64,000 bases of DNA. Origin: Blastomonas natatoria (GTDB lineage Bacteria; Pseudomonadota; Alphaproteobacteria; Sphingomonadales; Sphingomonadaceae). The position numbers and the translations under genes were made by a program. The stretch lies in the NCBI RefSeq assembly GCF_003201955.1, contig NZ_QJJM01000001.1, forward strand, positions 248,001-312,000, given 5' to 3'. This document shows positions 37,242 to 48,121 of this stretch, in pieces. The notes under the pieces are model-generated. The model was not told where the DNA came from. It did no database searches and worked only from the letters and a program-made list of their open reading frames with translations. Every line of letters begins with the position of its first letter. Positions within the stretch are counted from its first letter, which is position 1.

Positions 37242-40200
37242 ATGACCCATGCCGAGCAGGCGCGGCTGGATGCTGCGCGCGTTGCCGCTGCCATCGACGG
37301 CACCGACGCCAATACCGATCCGTTCATTGCCGCCGTGCGTGCCACGCGCATGCCGATGGTCATCACCGATCCCAGGCAGCCGGACAACCCGATCGTCTTT
37401 GTCAACGACGCCTTTTGTGCGCTGTCGGGTTATACGCGCAGCGAGATCGTGGGACGCAATTGCCGCTTTCTCCAAGGCCCGGATACCGATCGCGATGCCG
37501 TGGCGCTGCTGCGCCAGGCGCTGCAAGCGCGCCGACCGATCGAGATGGATCTGCTGAACTATAGAAAGGATGGCGAGACCTTCTGGAACCGTCTGCTTAT
37601 CGCACCGGTTCGCGATGCCACCGGCGATCTGGCCTATTTCTTCGCCAGCCAGCTCGATGTCACGCTGGAACGCGAGCGGCTGGCCAATCTGGAGAGCAGC
37701 AATGCAGCTCTGGTGTCCGAACTGGCGGGGCGTCTGCGCGAACAGAAGGCCAGCGAGGCCGAGTTGCGCTTCACGCTTGAGGCTGGGCGGTTTGGGGCGT
37801 GGAGCCTCACCCTTCCAGGCATGGAGCTGGAGACATCGCCGACCTGCCGAGCCAATTTCGGACACCGGGGGGACCAGCCACTCAGCTTCCAGGCGTTGCT
37901 GGAATCGGTCCATCCGGACGATCGCGAGGCGGTGCGTGATAGCCTGGCAGCCAGCATCGCGCGCCGATCCGATTGCGATATCGAATGCAAGGTGCAGACG
38001 CAGCACGGCGAGATCCGATGGGTCGCGCTGCGCGGACGCCCGTCGTTCCTGCCCGACGGCAAGCCCGCGAAGCTGACCGGCATCTCGCTCGACATTACCG
38101 AAAGGGTGCGCGCAGAGCGGATGCGTCAGGGCCTGATTGCGCTGGCGGACGCGTTTCGCGACCTCGGCAATGCCGCCGACATCTCGTTTGCCGCAGCACA
38201 GATTCTGGGCCAGACGCTGGACGTCGATCGCGCTGGCTACGGCACGGTTGATCCGGTCGCTGAAACGATCACGATCGAAAAGGACTGGAACGCGCCGGGT
38301 GTTGCCAGTCTCGCTGGCACCCTGAACTTCCGGGACTATGGCAGCTATATCGACGACCTGGTGCGTGGCGAGACGGTGTGGTTCGAGAATGCCGAAACCG
38401 ATCCGCGTACAATCGCTACAGCCGAGGCACTGAAGGTGATCACCGCGCAGGCGGTGGTCAACATGCCGGTGATGGAGCATGGCGTGATGGTCGCGCTCTT
38501 CTATCTGAACCACGGCACGCAGCGTGTCTGGCGCGAGGACGAGATCGATTTCGTGCGCGAAGTTGCTGATCGTACGCGCATCGCCGTCGAACGACGCCGT
38601 GCGGAACTCGCCTTGCGGATTGCCAACGAGCGGCTGACCTTTCTCGATTCGGTCGGTCGTGCTGCCACTGATGCACGCGATGCGGACGCGGTCATGGCGA
38701 TCACGACACGCATGGTCGGGGAGTATATGGACGTCACCAGCTGTGCCTATGCCGACATGGATGCGGACCAGGACGGCTTCACCATTCGCGGTGACTGGGC
38801 AGCGCCGGGATCGGGGAGCATCATGGGCCGTTACCGGCTAGCGTTGTTCGGCAGGCGCGCAGTTGAAGACCTGCGTGCCGGCCGGCCCCTCATCGTCAAG
38901 GATATTGCCGCAGAACTGGATCCTGACGAGGCCGCCGCCTTTCTGGACATCGGTATCGGGGCGACGATCTGCATTCCGCTGCTGCGCGAAGGCCAGCTGG
39001 TCGCGCTCATGGCCGTCCACGACCGGGGCCCGCACGCCTGGACCGCCGAGGAACTGGCCCTGATTCGCGAGGTGACCGACCGTTCCTGGGCGCATATCGA
39101 GCGCGCCCGCGCCGAAGCCGAGTTGCGCGATCTCAATGTGACGCTCGAAGCGCGGGTGGAAGAGCGCACCGGGCAGCTGCTCAAGACCGAAGATGCGCTT
39201 CGCCAGGCCCAGAAGATGGAAGCGGTGGGCCAGCTGACCGGCGGTCTGGCGCACGATTTCAACAATCTGCTCGCAGCAATCGGCGGCAGCCTCGAAATGA
39301 TGCAGGCGCGGATCGCGCAGGGCAGGGTCGACACGCTGGACCGCTATGCACATGCTGCGCAAGGGGCGGTCAAGCGGGCGGCAGCACTGACCCACCGGCT
39401 GCTTGCCTTTTCGCGACGTCAGACGCTCGATCCCAAGCCCGTCGATGTCAATCGGCTGGTTTCGGGCATGGAAGAGCTGGTGCGCCGCACCGTCGGTCCA
39501 CAGGTGCAGCTAGAGATTGTCGAGGCCAGCAGCCTGTGGACCACTTCCATCGACGCGCATCAGCTGGAAAACGCCCTGCTCAACCTTTGCATCAATGCAC
39601 GCGATGCGATGCCCCAAGGCGGGCGCCTCACGATCGAGACCGCGAACAAGTGGTTCGATGATCGTTCGGCCACCGAGCAGGACCTCAAGCCCGGCCAGTA
39701 TATCTCGCTGTGCGTGACCGATACCGGGACCGGAATGAGCCAGGATGTGATCGCCAAGGCATTCGACCCGTTCTTCACCACCAAGCCGCTGGGCCACGGC
39801 ACGGGGCTTGGTCTCTCGATGATCTATGGCTTTGTCCGTCAGTCCGGCGGACAGGTGCGGATCTATTCGGAACTGGGTCAAGGCACGACCATGTGTCTGT
39901 ATCTTCCCCGTCACCATGCGGCGCTGGAAGCCGATCCGGTCATGCCGGAAGCGCAAGCGGCGCTGCCTGCCAGCAAGGGTGAGGTGGTGCTGGTCATCGA
40001 TGACGAGCCCACGGTGCGGATGCTGGTGGGGGAGGTTCTGGCCGAAGGAGGCTATACCACGATCGAGGCATCGGATGGCCCGTCGGGGCTGCGCGTCCTC
40101 AATTCCGATACGCGGATCGATCTGCTGATCACCGATGTCGGCTTGCCGGGAGGGCTCAACGGTCGCCAGGTCGCCGACGCCGCGCGCGTGGTCCGGCCCG

Positions 40201-40343
40201 ATCTCAAGGTCCTGTTCATCACCGGCTATGCGGAAAATTCGACCATCCGCCAGGGGCAGCTTGATCGGGACATGTCCATCATGACCAAGCCCTTCCACCT
40301 TGACCTGCTCGCCCGCAAGATCAGCGAAATCCTGGGGGGCTGA
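37242..40343 (+). CDS. LOV-PAS-GAF-GAF hybrid histidine kinase (blue-light sensor candidate)
   Basis: 1033 residues. LOV domain about 28-140 with the photoactive motif GRNCRFLQ (Cys74 would form the flavin adduct) and the core Asn/Gln positions NDAFCALSGY and NYRKDGETFWN. A PAS_3 domain follows at about 165-290, then two GAF domains at about 300-450 and 470-620, a coiled coil, HisKA with His671 (GGLAHDFNNLL), HATPase (NARDAM N-box; DTGTGM; GTGLGLSM) at about 770-890, and a C-terminal receiver with Asp965 (LLITDVGLPG). The receiver may pass phosphate onward or act as a sink. It is divergent from the ethylene-receptor-like kinase. No DNA-binding partner is adjacent. Confidence 0.93.
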   Translation: MTHAEQARLDAARVAAAIDGTDANTDPFIAAVRATRMPMVITDPRQPDNPIVFVNDAFCALSGYTRSEIVGRNCRFLQGPDTDRDAVALLRQALQARRPIEMDLLNYRKDGETFWNRLLIAPVRDATGDLAYFFASQLDVTLERERLANLESSNAALVSELAGRLREQKASEAELRFTLEAGRFGAWSLTLPGMELETSPTCRANFGHRGDQPLSFQALLESVHPDDREAVRDSLAASIARRSDCDIECKVQTQHGEIRWVALRGRPSFLPDGKPAKLTGISLDITERVRAERMRQGLIALADAFRDLGNAADISFAAAQILGQTLDVDRAGYGTVDPVAETITIEKDWNAPGVASLAGTLNFRDYGSYIDDLVRGETVWFENAETDPRTIATAEALKVITAQAVVNMPVMEHGVMVALFYLNHGTQRVWREDEIDFVREVADRTRIAVERRRAELALRIANERLTFLDSVGRAATDARDADAVMAITTRMVGEYMDVTSCAYADMDADQDGFTIRGDWAAPGSGSIMGRYRLALFGRRAVEDLRAGRPLIVKDIAAELDPDEAAAFLDIGIGATICIPLLREGQLVALMAVHDRGPHAWTAEELALIREVTDRSWAHIERARAEAELRDLNVTLEARVEERTGQLLKTEDALRQAQKMEAVGQLTGGLAHDFNNLLAAIGGSLEMMQARIAQGRVDTLDRYAHAAQGAVKRAAALTHRLLAFSRRQTLDPKPVDVNRLVSGMEELVRRTVGPQVQLEIVEASSLWTTSIDAHQLENALLNLCINARDAMPQGGRLTIETANKWFDDRSATEQDLKPGQYISLCVTDTGTGMSQDVIAKAFDPFFTTKPLGHGTGLGLSMIYGFVRQSGGQVRIYSELGQGTTMCLYLPRHHAALEADPVMPEAQAALPASKGEVVLVIDDEPTVRMLVGEVLAEGGYTTIEASDGPSGLRVLNSDTRIDLLITDVGLPGGLNGRQVADAARVVRPDLKVLFITGYAENSTIRQGQLDRDMSIMTKPFHLDLLARKISEILGG

Positions 40344-40365
40344 GCCCGCAACCGGGCTATCCCGG

Positions 40366-41355
40366 TTATGCGAACATTTCCGTATCGATCGTGCGCTGCA
40401 TGGCTTCGCTGTAGCGCGGGCCGTGGACGGTACGCTCGTTGATCAGCGCATCAATGCGCGCCGCCGCCTCGGCCGGGATGGTCCAGTCGGCACGCGCGAT
40501 ATTCTCTTCCAGATGCGCAATCGAGGCCGTTCCCGGGATGGCGACGACATGTTCGCCGCGAGACAACACCCAGGCCAGCGAGAGCTGGGCAGGCGTGACC
40601 TCCAGTTCGCTGGCTATCTCGCAGAATGCGTCGACCAGGGCGCGATTGGCAGGCCAGTTTTCCAAATTGAAGCGCGGCATCATACGGCGCAGGTCCTTAT
40701 CGGTCAGCGCGCCCGCATCCTGCACGCCATTGGCAAGAACGCCGCGCGCGACCGGGGAGAAAGCGACAAAGGTCGTGCCGAGTTCTGCGCAGGCATCAAG
40801 CACCGCTATTTCGGGCTCGCGCGTCCACGGCGAATATTCGGTCTGCATCGCTGCGATCGGGTGCTCCTTCGCGGCGCGCCGCAGCGTCTCGGCGGACATT
40901 TCTGACAGGCCGATGCTGCCGATCTTGCCCTGTCTGATCAGGTCGGCCATCGCGCCTACCGATTCCTCGATCGGCACATCCCGGTCGCGGCGGTGCATGT
41001 AATAGAGGTCGACATGGTCGGTCTGCAGCCGGGCGAGCGATTCATCGATGCACCGACGGATGTTCTCCGGCCGGCAATTGACCCCGCGCTTTTCGCCCTC
41101 GATGACGATCCCCATCTTGGTGGCGAGGAAGAACTCCTGACGGCGCCCCTTGAGAGCCTCGCCGATCAGCGTCTCATTGTGACCCATGCCATAGATATTT
41201 GCGGTATCGAGATGGTCATAGCCCAGATCCAGCGCGCGATTGAGCAACGTGGTCGCATATTCGCGCGAGGGGAGAGTGCCATAACCCCAGCTGAGCGACA
41301 TGCATCCCAGGCCGACCGCCTTGACGGGACGTTGATTGATGGAGCGTTTGGTCAC
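40366..41355 (-). CDS. Aldo/keto reductase
   Basis: A 329-residue NADPH-dependent (alpha/beta)8 reductase. The tetrad is visible: Asp and Tyr in DTANIYG, Lys in LATKMG and His in YYMHRRD. The C-terminal VVAIPGTASIAHLEENI binds NADPH. The start is GTG, with AGGA about nine bases upstream. Resembles YajO/AKR11-13-type enzymes that reduce aldehydes or methylglyoxal. It converges with the LOV kinase with a 22-base gap. Single gene. Confidence 0.92.
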   Translation of the reverse strand: MTKRSINQRPVKAVGLGCMSLSWGYGTLPSREYATTLLNRALDLGYDHLDTANIYGMGHNETLIGEALKGRRQEFFLATKMGIVIEGEKRGVNCRPENIRRCIDESLARLQTDHVDLYYMHRRDRDVPIEESVGAMADLIRQGKIGSIGLSEMSAETLRRAAKEHPIAAMQTEYSPWTREPEIAVLDACAELGTTFVAFSPVARGVLANGVQDAGALTDKDLRRMMPRFNLENWPANRALVDAFCEIASELEVTPAQLSLAWVLSRGEHVVAIPGTASIAHLEENIARADWTIPAEAAARIDALINERTVHGPRYSEAMQRTIDTEMFA

Positions 41356-41818
41356 GGGACGTGTTCCTGCAAAATGGGGGGGCGAGGGCCAATTCGGTGC
41401 TGCGCTCGCACAACTGATGCGGGCTGGTCAAGCCGCTGATTCGGTCGGCATGGACCGGGTCTCGCTGCCGGACGCGGCAACCGGCCCTGGCATCCTTGCA
41501 TGCCGCTCCGCCCGATCATTGCGCAAGGCGCCGGGTGGCGGCTTGGCGCGCGGTGAGCGCTCGGTTAATAGACGGATAAAGAAGCGGATTTTGCTGCAGA
41601 TCGATCTGGGAGGAAGCGGTGCACGTAAGGCTTCATCGCCCCTGTTTAGGCGGTCATTCGGAGCCTCGCGAAAGCCAAAAAGTCACGTGGCCTGTCAGTA
41701 TTTTATCCTCTTTTCCGACCCCTGCAAACCGGCTATATGGCGGGTTCCCAAGGGTGCGGGGGAAAGGGGTCGGGCCAAATGCGGCGTGTCCTTCCTGCGC
41801 CAGTGCAAGAAATAAATC
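41356..41818. other. Gene-free region
   Basis: About 460 bases. A plus-strand reading frame at 41336-41815 lacks recognisable domains, has an amino-acid make-up unlike a protein and no ribosome site, so I do not call it. No tRNA, repeat family or clear terminator is visible. Confidence 0.45.
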
Positions 41819-41848
41819 TTGCCAGAGTCCCTAGGGTGTCGATACAAT
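41819..41848 (+). promoter_or_regulatory. Sigma-70-type promoter of the Ala/Glu lipoprotein
   Basis: TTGCCA, an 18-base spacer and TACAAT, about 37 bases before the ATG at 41886. Confidence 0.6.
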
Positions 41849-41885
41849 GCGGGCTCTTGTTTCCGCAACGAAGGGGAAAAGTACC

Positions 41886-42170
41886 ATGAAGTCCATTCTC
41901 AAGCTGAGCCCGGTTTTCGCCGTTGCTGGCGTTCTGGCTCTCGCCGCTTGCTCGCCGGAAAAGGCTGAAGAAGCTCCCGCCGAAGAAGCCACCACCGAAG
42001 CTCCTGCTGAAGAAGCCATGGAAGCTCCGGCCGCTGAAGGCGCCGAAGCTGGCATGGAAGCCGGTATGGAAGCTGGCGCCGAAGCCGGTGCTGAAGCTGG
42101 TGCCGCTGCTGGTGCCGAAGCTGCTGCTCCGGCCGATGCTGCCGCTGCTCCGGCTGAAGAAAAGAAGTAA
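41886..42170 (+). CDS. Small Ala/Glu/Gly-repeat lipoprotein
   Basis: 94 residues. A lipoprotein signal peptide ends in the lipobox LAAC (lipid-anchored Cys22). The mature part has almost only Ala, Glu, Gly, Pro and Thr, with tandem units such as EAGM-EAGM-EAGA-EAGA-EAGA. It is predicted disordered or helical and strongly acidic, ending in EEKK. It has its own promoter (41819) and a strong terminator (42214), hence a monocistronic, probably abundant transcript. Role unknown; a periplasmic spacer between outer membrane and peptidoglycan or a metal-binding buffer are guesses. Confidence 0.85.
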   Translation: MKSILKLSPVFAVAGVLALAACSPEKAEEAPAEEATTEAPAEEAMEAPAAEGAEAGMEAGMEAGAEAGAEAGAAAGAEAAAPADAAAAPAEEKK

Positions 42171-42213
42171 GCTTCGGCTTCGCTTCGCCTGAACAAGGCA
42201 AAGTCTAGAAAAG

Positions 42214-42249
42214 CGCCCGGTAGCCCATGCGGCTGCCGGGCGTTTTCTG
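42214..42249 (+). terminator. Rho-independent terminator
   Basis: The stem CGCCCGGTAGCC / GGCTGCCGGGCG (12 pairs with one G-T) around a CATGC loop is followed by TTTT, 44 bases after the lipoprotein stop. Confidence 0.85.
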
Positions 42250-42430
42250 TTTCCGGGGTCGGAAGGACGGAACCGCGAGCCTGCTTGTGAAAGCACAAGT
42301 GTCATAATTCCTTCACCATCGTTTACGCTCGGTTAGGCTATGGCCGCTATCGTGCGCGCGGGTGCACCTCGTGCCGTCTACCCCCCAGGATGGCCCAGAG
42401 GACAGAGCTTGAGGGTTGCTGGAGGCCATT

Positions 42431-42778
42431 ATGGCAGCGTTGACAGGCAAGCGGGCTGCTCATGGCCAGTCGGCGGCAGACCGGCGCTATGCGATCCGCA
42501 TCAACGTCAATATAGAAGCTGAGCTGGTCGATCAGGGGCGTCGTCCTTGCACGGTTCTGCTGACCAACCTGTCGATCACGGGTTGCCGCTTCGAAACCGA
42601 TCATCCCCTGCGCATGCCCGCGCCCGTCACCCTGGCGATCGACGGCGTCGATCCCATCGAGGGAGAGATCGTCTGGGCCGAGGGCAATACCGTTGGCTGC
42701 CACTTTCTAGAGCCGCTGAGCCCGACCATCTGCAACCGAATCATCCGTACACTGCGCGATCGGCAGGAGCGCGCCTAA
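42431..42778 (+). CDS. PilZ-domain protein
   Basis: 115 residues, a stand-alone PilZ domain that should bind cyclic di-GMP: the RxxxR motif is in DRRYAIRINV, and the D/N-x-S-x-x-G motif in TNLSITGCRF, with the barrel continuing to GCHFLEPLSP. GGAGG five bases before ATG 42431 sets the start; upstream TTG is less likely. Its last four bases overlap the end of the convergent glycosyltransferase gene, so antisense effects at the 3' ends are possible. Confidence 0.88.
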   Translation: MAALTGKRAAHGQSAADRRYAIRINVNIEAELVDQGRRPCTVLLTNLSITGCRFETDHPLRMPAPVTLAIDGVDPIEGEIVWAEGNTVGCHFLEPLSPTICNRIIRTLRDRQERA

Positions 42779-43938
42779 CCGCCCAGCAATCGCGCGAAAT
42801 GCCGGTGCAACTCATCGGCATTGCGCTGCCAGGTGAAATGGCTGACGGTCTTGCGAACCAGATGCGGATCGGGTTTCAGCGCAATCATTTCGGCCATGGC
42901 CTGCGCCAGCGCAGCAGGTTCGGGCTCCGTGATCCGGCCTGCCATCGGGTCGGTCAGCAGCTCGCCCGCACCCCCGGCATCACAGATCACGATGGGGGTG
43001 CCGCAAGCCAGCGATTCAACCCAGGCATTGGCCAGCCCTTCGGATTTCGACGGCAGCACCATGACATCGGCGGCTGCCAGCCAGCGCGGCAGGTCGTCAT
43101 GCTGCAGGGCGCCTGCCAGGATCACCCGGTCGGCGACACCCAGCCTGGCAGCAAGCTGACGATAGGCCCGCTCTTCCTCGCCGGTCCCTGCCAGCACCAG
43201 AGTGGCGCCGGGCAGGGTCGTCAGCGCCTCGATCGCCAGATGCTGCCGCTTGCGCGCGATCAGCGCGCCGACGGTGATGATCATCGGCCCTGTTATGCCC
43301 AGTTCGGCACGCAGCGCCGTTCCATCCTGCGGCGCGAAACGCTGTTGATCGCATCCGGTATAATGGACCATGATCCTGTCGGCAGGCATGCCCAGCGCGA
43401 TCATGTCCTGCTTCATCGCGGCAGAGACGGCAAGCAGGCCCGCAGCGTCGCGCCCCGCTGTCTGCACCGCCGTGCGGGTTCTGGAATCATGACCCCAGTG
43501 ATGGATATCCGCTCCGCGCGCCTTGACCGAATAGGGGAGGCCGAGCCGCCGTGCGATTTCGCGGGCAGCCGGGCCATCGGGATAGAAGAATTCCGCGTCG
43601 ATCAGGTCGAAGCGTCGCTCGCGATTCAGACGGTCGATCAATGGCCAGATCGCACGCACCATCAGTTGCGGTTGCAGATGTGCACCGATGCCGGGAATGT
43701 GAGGAAAACGGGGACGATGGACATCAACCCCGCGCCAGTGTTCGTGCCGGGGCAAGGCTGCGATGGCACGGTAGCGCGGATGACGAGACAAGGGCCAGGG
43801 CGGGACAGCCTGGGGACTGACCACGACAATCTCAACATCATCGCGATCAGCCAGCGCTGCGGTCTGGCGTTCGACGAAAATGCCGAAATTCGGGCGTGCG
43901 GCGTTGGGAAACAGCGTGGCTAGGGTCAGGATGCGCAT
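42775..43938 (-). CDS. GT4-family glycosyltransferase
   Basis: 387 residues in the GT-B fold. The N-terminal domain opens RILTLATLFPNAARPNFGIFVERQ, and the C-terminal nucleotide-sugar domain has GALIARKRQHLAIEAL, LVLAGTGEEE and the EX7E motif region SKSEGLANAWVESLACGTPIV. It transfers a sugar from an NDP donor in exopolysaccharide, glycolipid or O-antigen synthesis. It is not within a polysaccharide cluster here. Convergent with the PilZ gene. Confidence 0.9.
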   Translation of the reverse strand: MRILTLATLFPNAARPNFGIFVERQTAALADRDDVEIVVVSPQAVPPWPLSRHPRYRAIAALPRHEHWRGVDVHRPRFPHIPGIGAHLQPQLMVRAIWPLIDRLNRERRFDLIDAEFFYPDGPAAREIARRLGLPYSVKARGADIHHWGHDSRTRTAVQTAGRDAAGLLAVSAAMKQDMIALGMPADRIMVHYTGCDQQRFAPQDGTALRAELGITGPMIITVGALIARKRQHLAIEALTTLPGATLVLAGTGEEERAYRQLAARLGVADRVILAGALQHDDLPRWLAAADVMVLPSKSEGLANAWVESLACGTPIVICDAGGAGELLTDPMAGRITEPEPAALAQAMAEMIALKPDPHLVRKTVSHFTWQRNADELHRHFARLLGG

Positions 43939-43950
43939 GGAAACGCGCTT

Positions 43951-44514
43951 CTACAGCGGACGAATTAACGTTTCCGCCACAGCCAGCCACGGAGGATCGT
44001 TGACGACCTGCTGACGCGAACCTGCGCCGGGCGGCAGGATCTGCATCCTTCCGCCTTCGCGCGCAATCAGCCGCCCGAAGACGAAGCGTCCGGCAGGGCG
44101 GGGGACCAGCACGTCGCGGTTGAGCGCGCTGGCAAGGTCCGGCTGCTCGACCCGGCGCATCCAGATCGTGTCGCCACTGCGATAATCGCCGATGCCCCCC
44201 GTGACGCGCAGGGCGATGAGATTGTCTGCCGGGGCAGGCGGAAGCGCACGCTCGGTCCGTGTCGGTGCGCGGGTTCCCTCTGCGGAAAGCAGCGCAGCGA
44301 CTGGCACATCGCTGGCGGCCGATCTGCTGACCAGTGCGCTGCTCTCCACATCGAGGGCAGCAGCAATGCGGTTCAGCCAGGCGAGCGACAGGGTGCGCGT
44401 TCCGGTTTCCAGTCGTCCGATGGTCTGCGCGGTTGTCGGCGGATCGCAGCGCTGGGCCACCTCTTCGAGCGTGAGATTGCGGGCGCGCCGTACGTCGCGG
44501 ATACGGTTGATCAT
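43951..44514 (-). CDS. XRE-family regulator with S24-like C-terminal domain
   Basis: 187 residues. The helix-turn-helix at about 1-60 (IRDVRRARNLTLEEVAQRCDPPTTAQTIGRLETG) is of the Cro/C1 type. The C-terminal part (about 95-175; GDTIWMRRV, VLVPRPAGRFVFGRLIA) resembles a LexA/CI-like S24 fold, but I cannot find the catalytic Ser-Lys pair. It would be a repressor without self-cleavage. ATG 44514 is preferred. It is divergent from the DUF6456 gene, a common sphingomonad pairing, with an AT-rich ACCTATATGGATAAATAT patch between them. Confidence 0.82.
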   Translation of the reverse strand: MINRIRDVRRARNLTLEEVAQRCDPPTTAQTIGRLETGTRTLSLAWLNRIAAALDVESSALVSRSAASDVPVAALLSAEGTRAPTRTERALPPAPADNLIALRVTGGIGDYRSGDTIWMRRVEQPDLASALNRDVLVPRPAGRFVFGRLIAREGGRMQILPPGAGSRQQVVNDPPWLAVAETLIRPL

Positions 44515-44608
44515 GAGCGGATTGCCTAACCTATATGGATAAATATCTTTCCTACATTCCAACCGCTATGGCAAGTGCTTCTTCCCGCAGGCATCAAAGG
44601 GTATCGGC

Positions 44609-45136
44609 ATGGCAGACAGGCAGAACACGGGGCACGTCCGGGCGCAGGCAAACAGGCTGCTGGCCGAACGCATGATCGAGGGCGAGACGGTCGGGCGCAG
44701 GGTGGGTGAGGGCGAGCGGCCAGCGCGTTCGGTCACGGTCAATCTGGCGGAATCACCTTTGGGTTGGCTGCTGGCGCGCGGGTTGATCGGCGAGCGGCAG
44801 TTCGAGGCGGGAGAGAGGATTCGCAGCGACTGGGAGCGCGCGAATCTTGCGCCATCGATCACCATGCGCTGGGATGCGGCCCCGCGCAGCGGCGTTCGAA
44901 GGGGAAGCGACGATCATCTGGAGCCCGGCGAACGTCAGATGGCCGCGCGCAAGCGGTTCGATTCGGCAATGGCAGCGCTGGGTCGCGATCTCAACGACAT
45001 CGCGTGGCGGGTGATCTGCTCGGGCGAGGCCATGCCGGTGGCGGAAAAGGCTTTGGGCTGGCCGGTACGCTCCGGGCGGCTGGTGTTGCGGCTGGCGCTC
45101 GACCGGTTGGCGGATTTCTATCGCCTGCCAGGGTAA
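44609..45136 (+). CDS. DUF6456-domain protein
   Basis: 175 residues, a family of unknown function common in Alphaproteobacteria. The conserved core is RSVTVNLAESPLGWLLARGLIGERQFEAGERIRSDWE and SAMAALGRDLNDIAWRVICSGEAM, with a C-terminal helix LRLALDRLADFY. It looks all-helical and may bind DNA, given the RxxAGERxRxDW and winged-helix-like ending. AAGGG precedes the ATG. Divergent from the XRE regulator. Confidence 0.78.
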   Translation: MADRQNTGHVRAQANRLLAERMIEGETVGRRVGEGERPARSVTVNLAESPLGWLLARGLIGERQFEAGERIRSDWERANLAPSITMRWDAAPRSGVRRGSDDHLEPGERQMAARKRFDSAMAALGRDLNDIAWRVICSGEAMPVAEKALGWPVRSGRLVLRLALDRLADFYRLPG

Positions 45137-45149
45137 AGCGCTGCAACCG

Positions 45150-46973
<1,824 letters not shown>

Positions 46974-47094
46974 GCCCGCCACTTAGGCGGGGCCGGGGCA
47001 GGGCGCAATCCCCGCGCTGGGCATCTTATCCGGCTTGACCCATGGCCCGCGCCGGGCGCAAGACGCTGGACAAAGCAGCCAGAAAGGGTCGGCC

Positions 47095-47946
47095 ATGCGC
47101 ACGGTTTATTTGAACGGCCAGTTCGTTGCGGAAGATGCCGCGCAGGTTTCGATCTTTGATCGCGGGCTGCTGTTTGCAGACGCAGTGTACGAAGTGTGCT
47201 CGGTCATCGATGGCCGGATCATCGATTATGCCGCGCACATGATGCGGCTCGAGCGATCGCTCGCCGAAATGACGATCGACTATGATTGCAGCGCCGCCGA
47301 CTGGCCGGGCATTCTTGCCACGCTGATCGAGCGCAATGGGCTGACCGAGGGCACCATCTACATGCAGATCAGTCGGGGCGCGGCGGACCGCGATTTCCTG
47401 TTTCCGGCTCCAGGCACGCCCGCGACGGTGTTCGCCTTTACCCAGGCGCGATCTCTGGTCGCCAATCCGATGGCGGAGCGCGGCATGCGCATCATCACCC
47501 GGCCCGACCGGCGCTGGGGAAGGCGTGACATCAAGACGGTGCAGCTCCTCTATGCCAGCATGATGAAGATGGAGGCCAGGGCTGCGGGTGTCGACGACGT
47601 CTGGCTCGTCGAAGGCGATGTCATCACAGAGGGCAGCTCGCAGAATGCGTGCATCATCACGCCGCAGGGCCATCTCGTGACGCGCGACCTGGGCCACCAC
47701 ATCCTGCCCGGCGTCACGCGGCTGAGCCTGATCGATATCGCCCGGGAAAGCGGCATCACGGTCGAGGAACGCCCCTTCACCATTGCCGAAGCGCAGGGCG
47801 CGGCCGAAGCCTTCGTCACGTCCGCCTCGATGTTCGTGATGCCGGTGGTCGAGATCGACGGGCTCAGCGTCGGCGATGGCCGTCCGGGCGTCGAGACGAT
47901 GGCGTTGCGCAAGGCCTATATCGACCACGCCCGCGCACAGGGTTGA
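47095..47946 (+). CDS. dat: Class IV PLP aminotransferase, probable D-amino-acid transaminase
   Basis: 283 residues of fold type IV. YLNGQFVAEDAAQVSIFDRGLLFADAVYEV is the family opening, PLP-Lys is in RRDIKTVQLLYAS, and the glycine-phosphate loop region is EGSSQNACII followed by ILPGVTR. It matches D-alanine aminotransferases and may make D-Glu or D-Ala for peptidoglycan; branched-chain or aminodeoxychorismate lyase relatives are less likely. AAGGG lies before ATG 47095. Single gene divergent from the ABC-F gene. Confidence 0.85.
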   Translation: MRTVYLNGQFVAEDAAQVSIFDRGLLFADAVYEVCSVIDGRIIDYAAHMMRLERSLAEMTIDYDCSAADWPGILATLIERNGLTEGTIYMQISRGAADRDFLFPAPGTPATVFAFTQARSLVANPMAERGMRIITRPDRRWGRRDIKTVQLLYASMMKMEARAAGVDDVWLVEGDVITEGSSQNACIITPQGHLVTRDLGHHILPGVTRLSLIDIARESGITVEERPFTIAEAQGAAEAFVTSASMFVMPVVEIDGLSVGDGRPGVETMALRKAYIDHARAQG

Positions 47947-48023
47947 GCGTTTGCATTCCTGTCGGGCGCCTGATCCTGTCGTTCAGCCTGCGGCAAAGCG
48001 TTTCGTTTCATAGCCGGGCCGTT

Positions 48024-48094
48024 CTCCGGCGCAAGCCGGAGTCCAGGGGCAAGCCTCAACTGCAACCGCCTCTGGGTTCCGGCGTTCGCCGGAA
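48024..48094. repeat. Interspersed hairpin pair
   Basis: CTCCGGC-GCAA-GCCGGAG (48024-48041) and TTCCGGCG-TT-CGCCGGAA (48077-48094) lie between dat and the SIMPL gene. They resemble the other GC-rich repeats of this genome in form, with different core bases. Confidence 0.65.
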
Positions 48095-48121
48095 CACGAT
48101 GAACATTTGGAGACATGACCC

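Noticed and set aside
41336-41815. Possible 159-residue protein between aldo/keto reductase and lipoprotein
   Set aside because: No ribosome site, no recognisable domain, overlaps the reductase start and has shadow-like composition.
44609-45136. Considered as part of a prophage with the XRE repressor
   Set aside because: No integrase, terminase, capsid or attachment-site duplication in the window.
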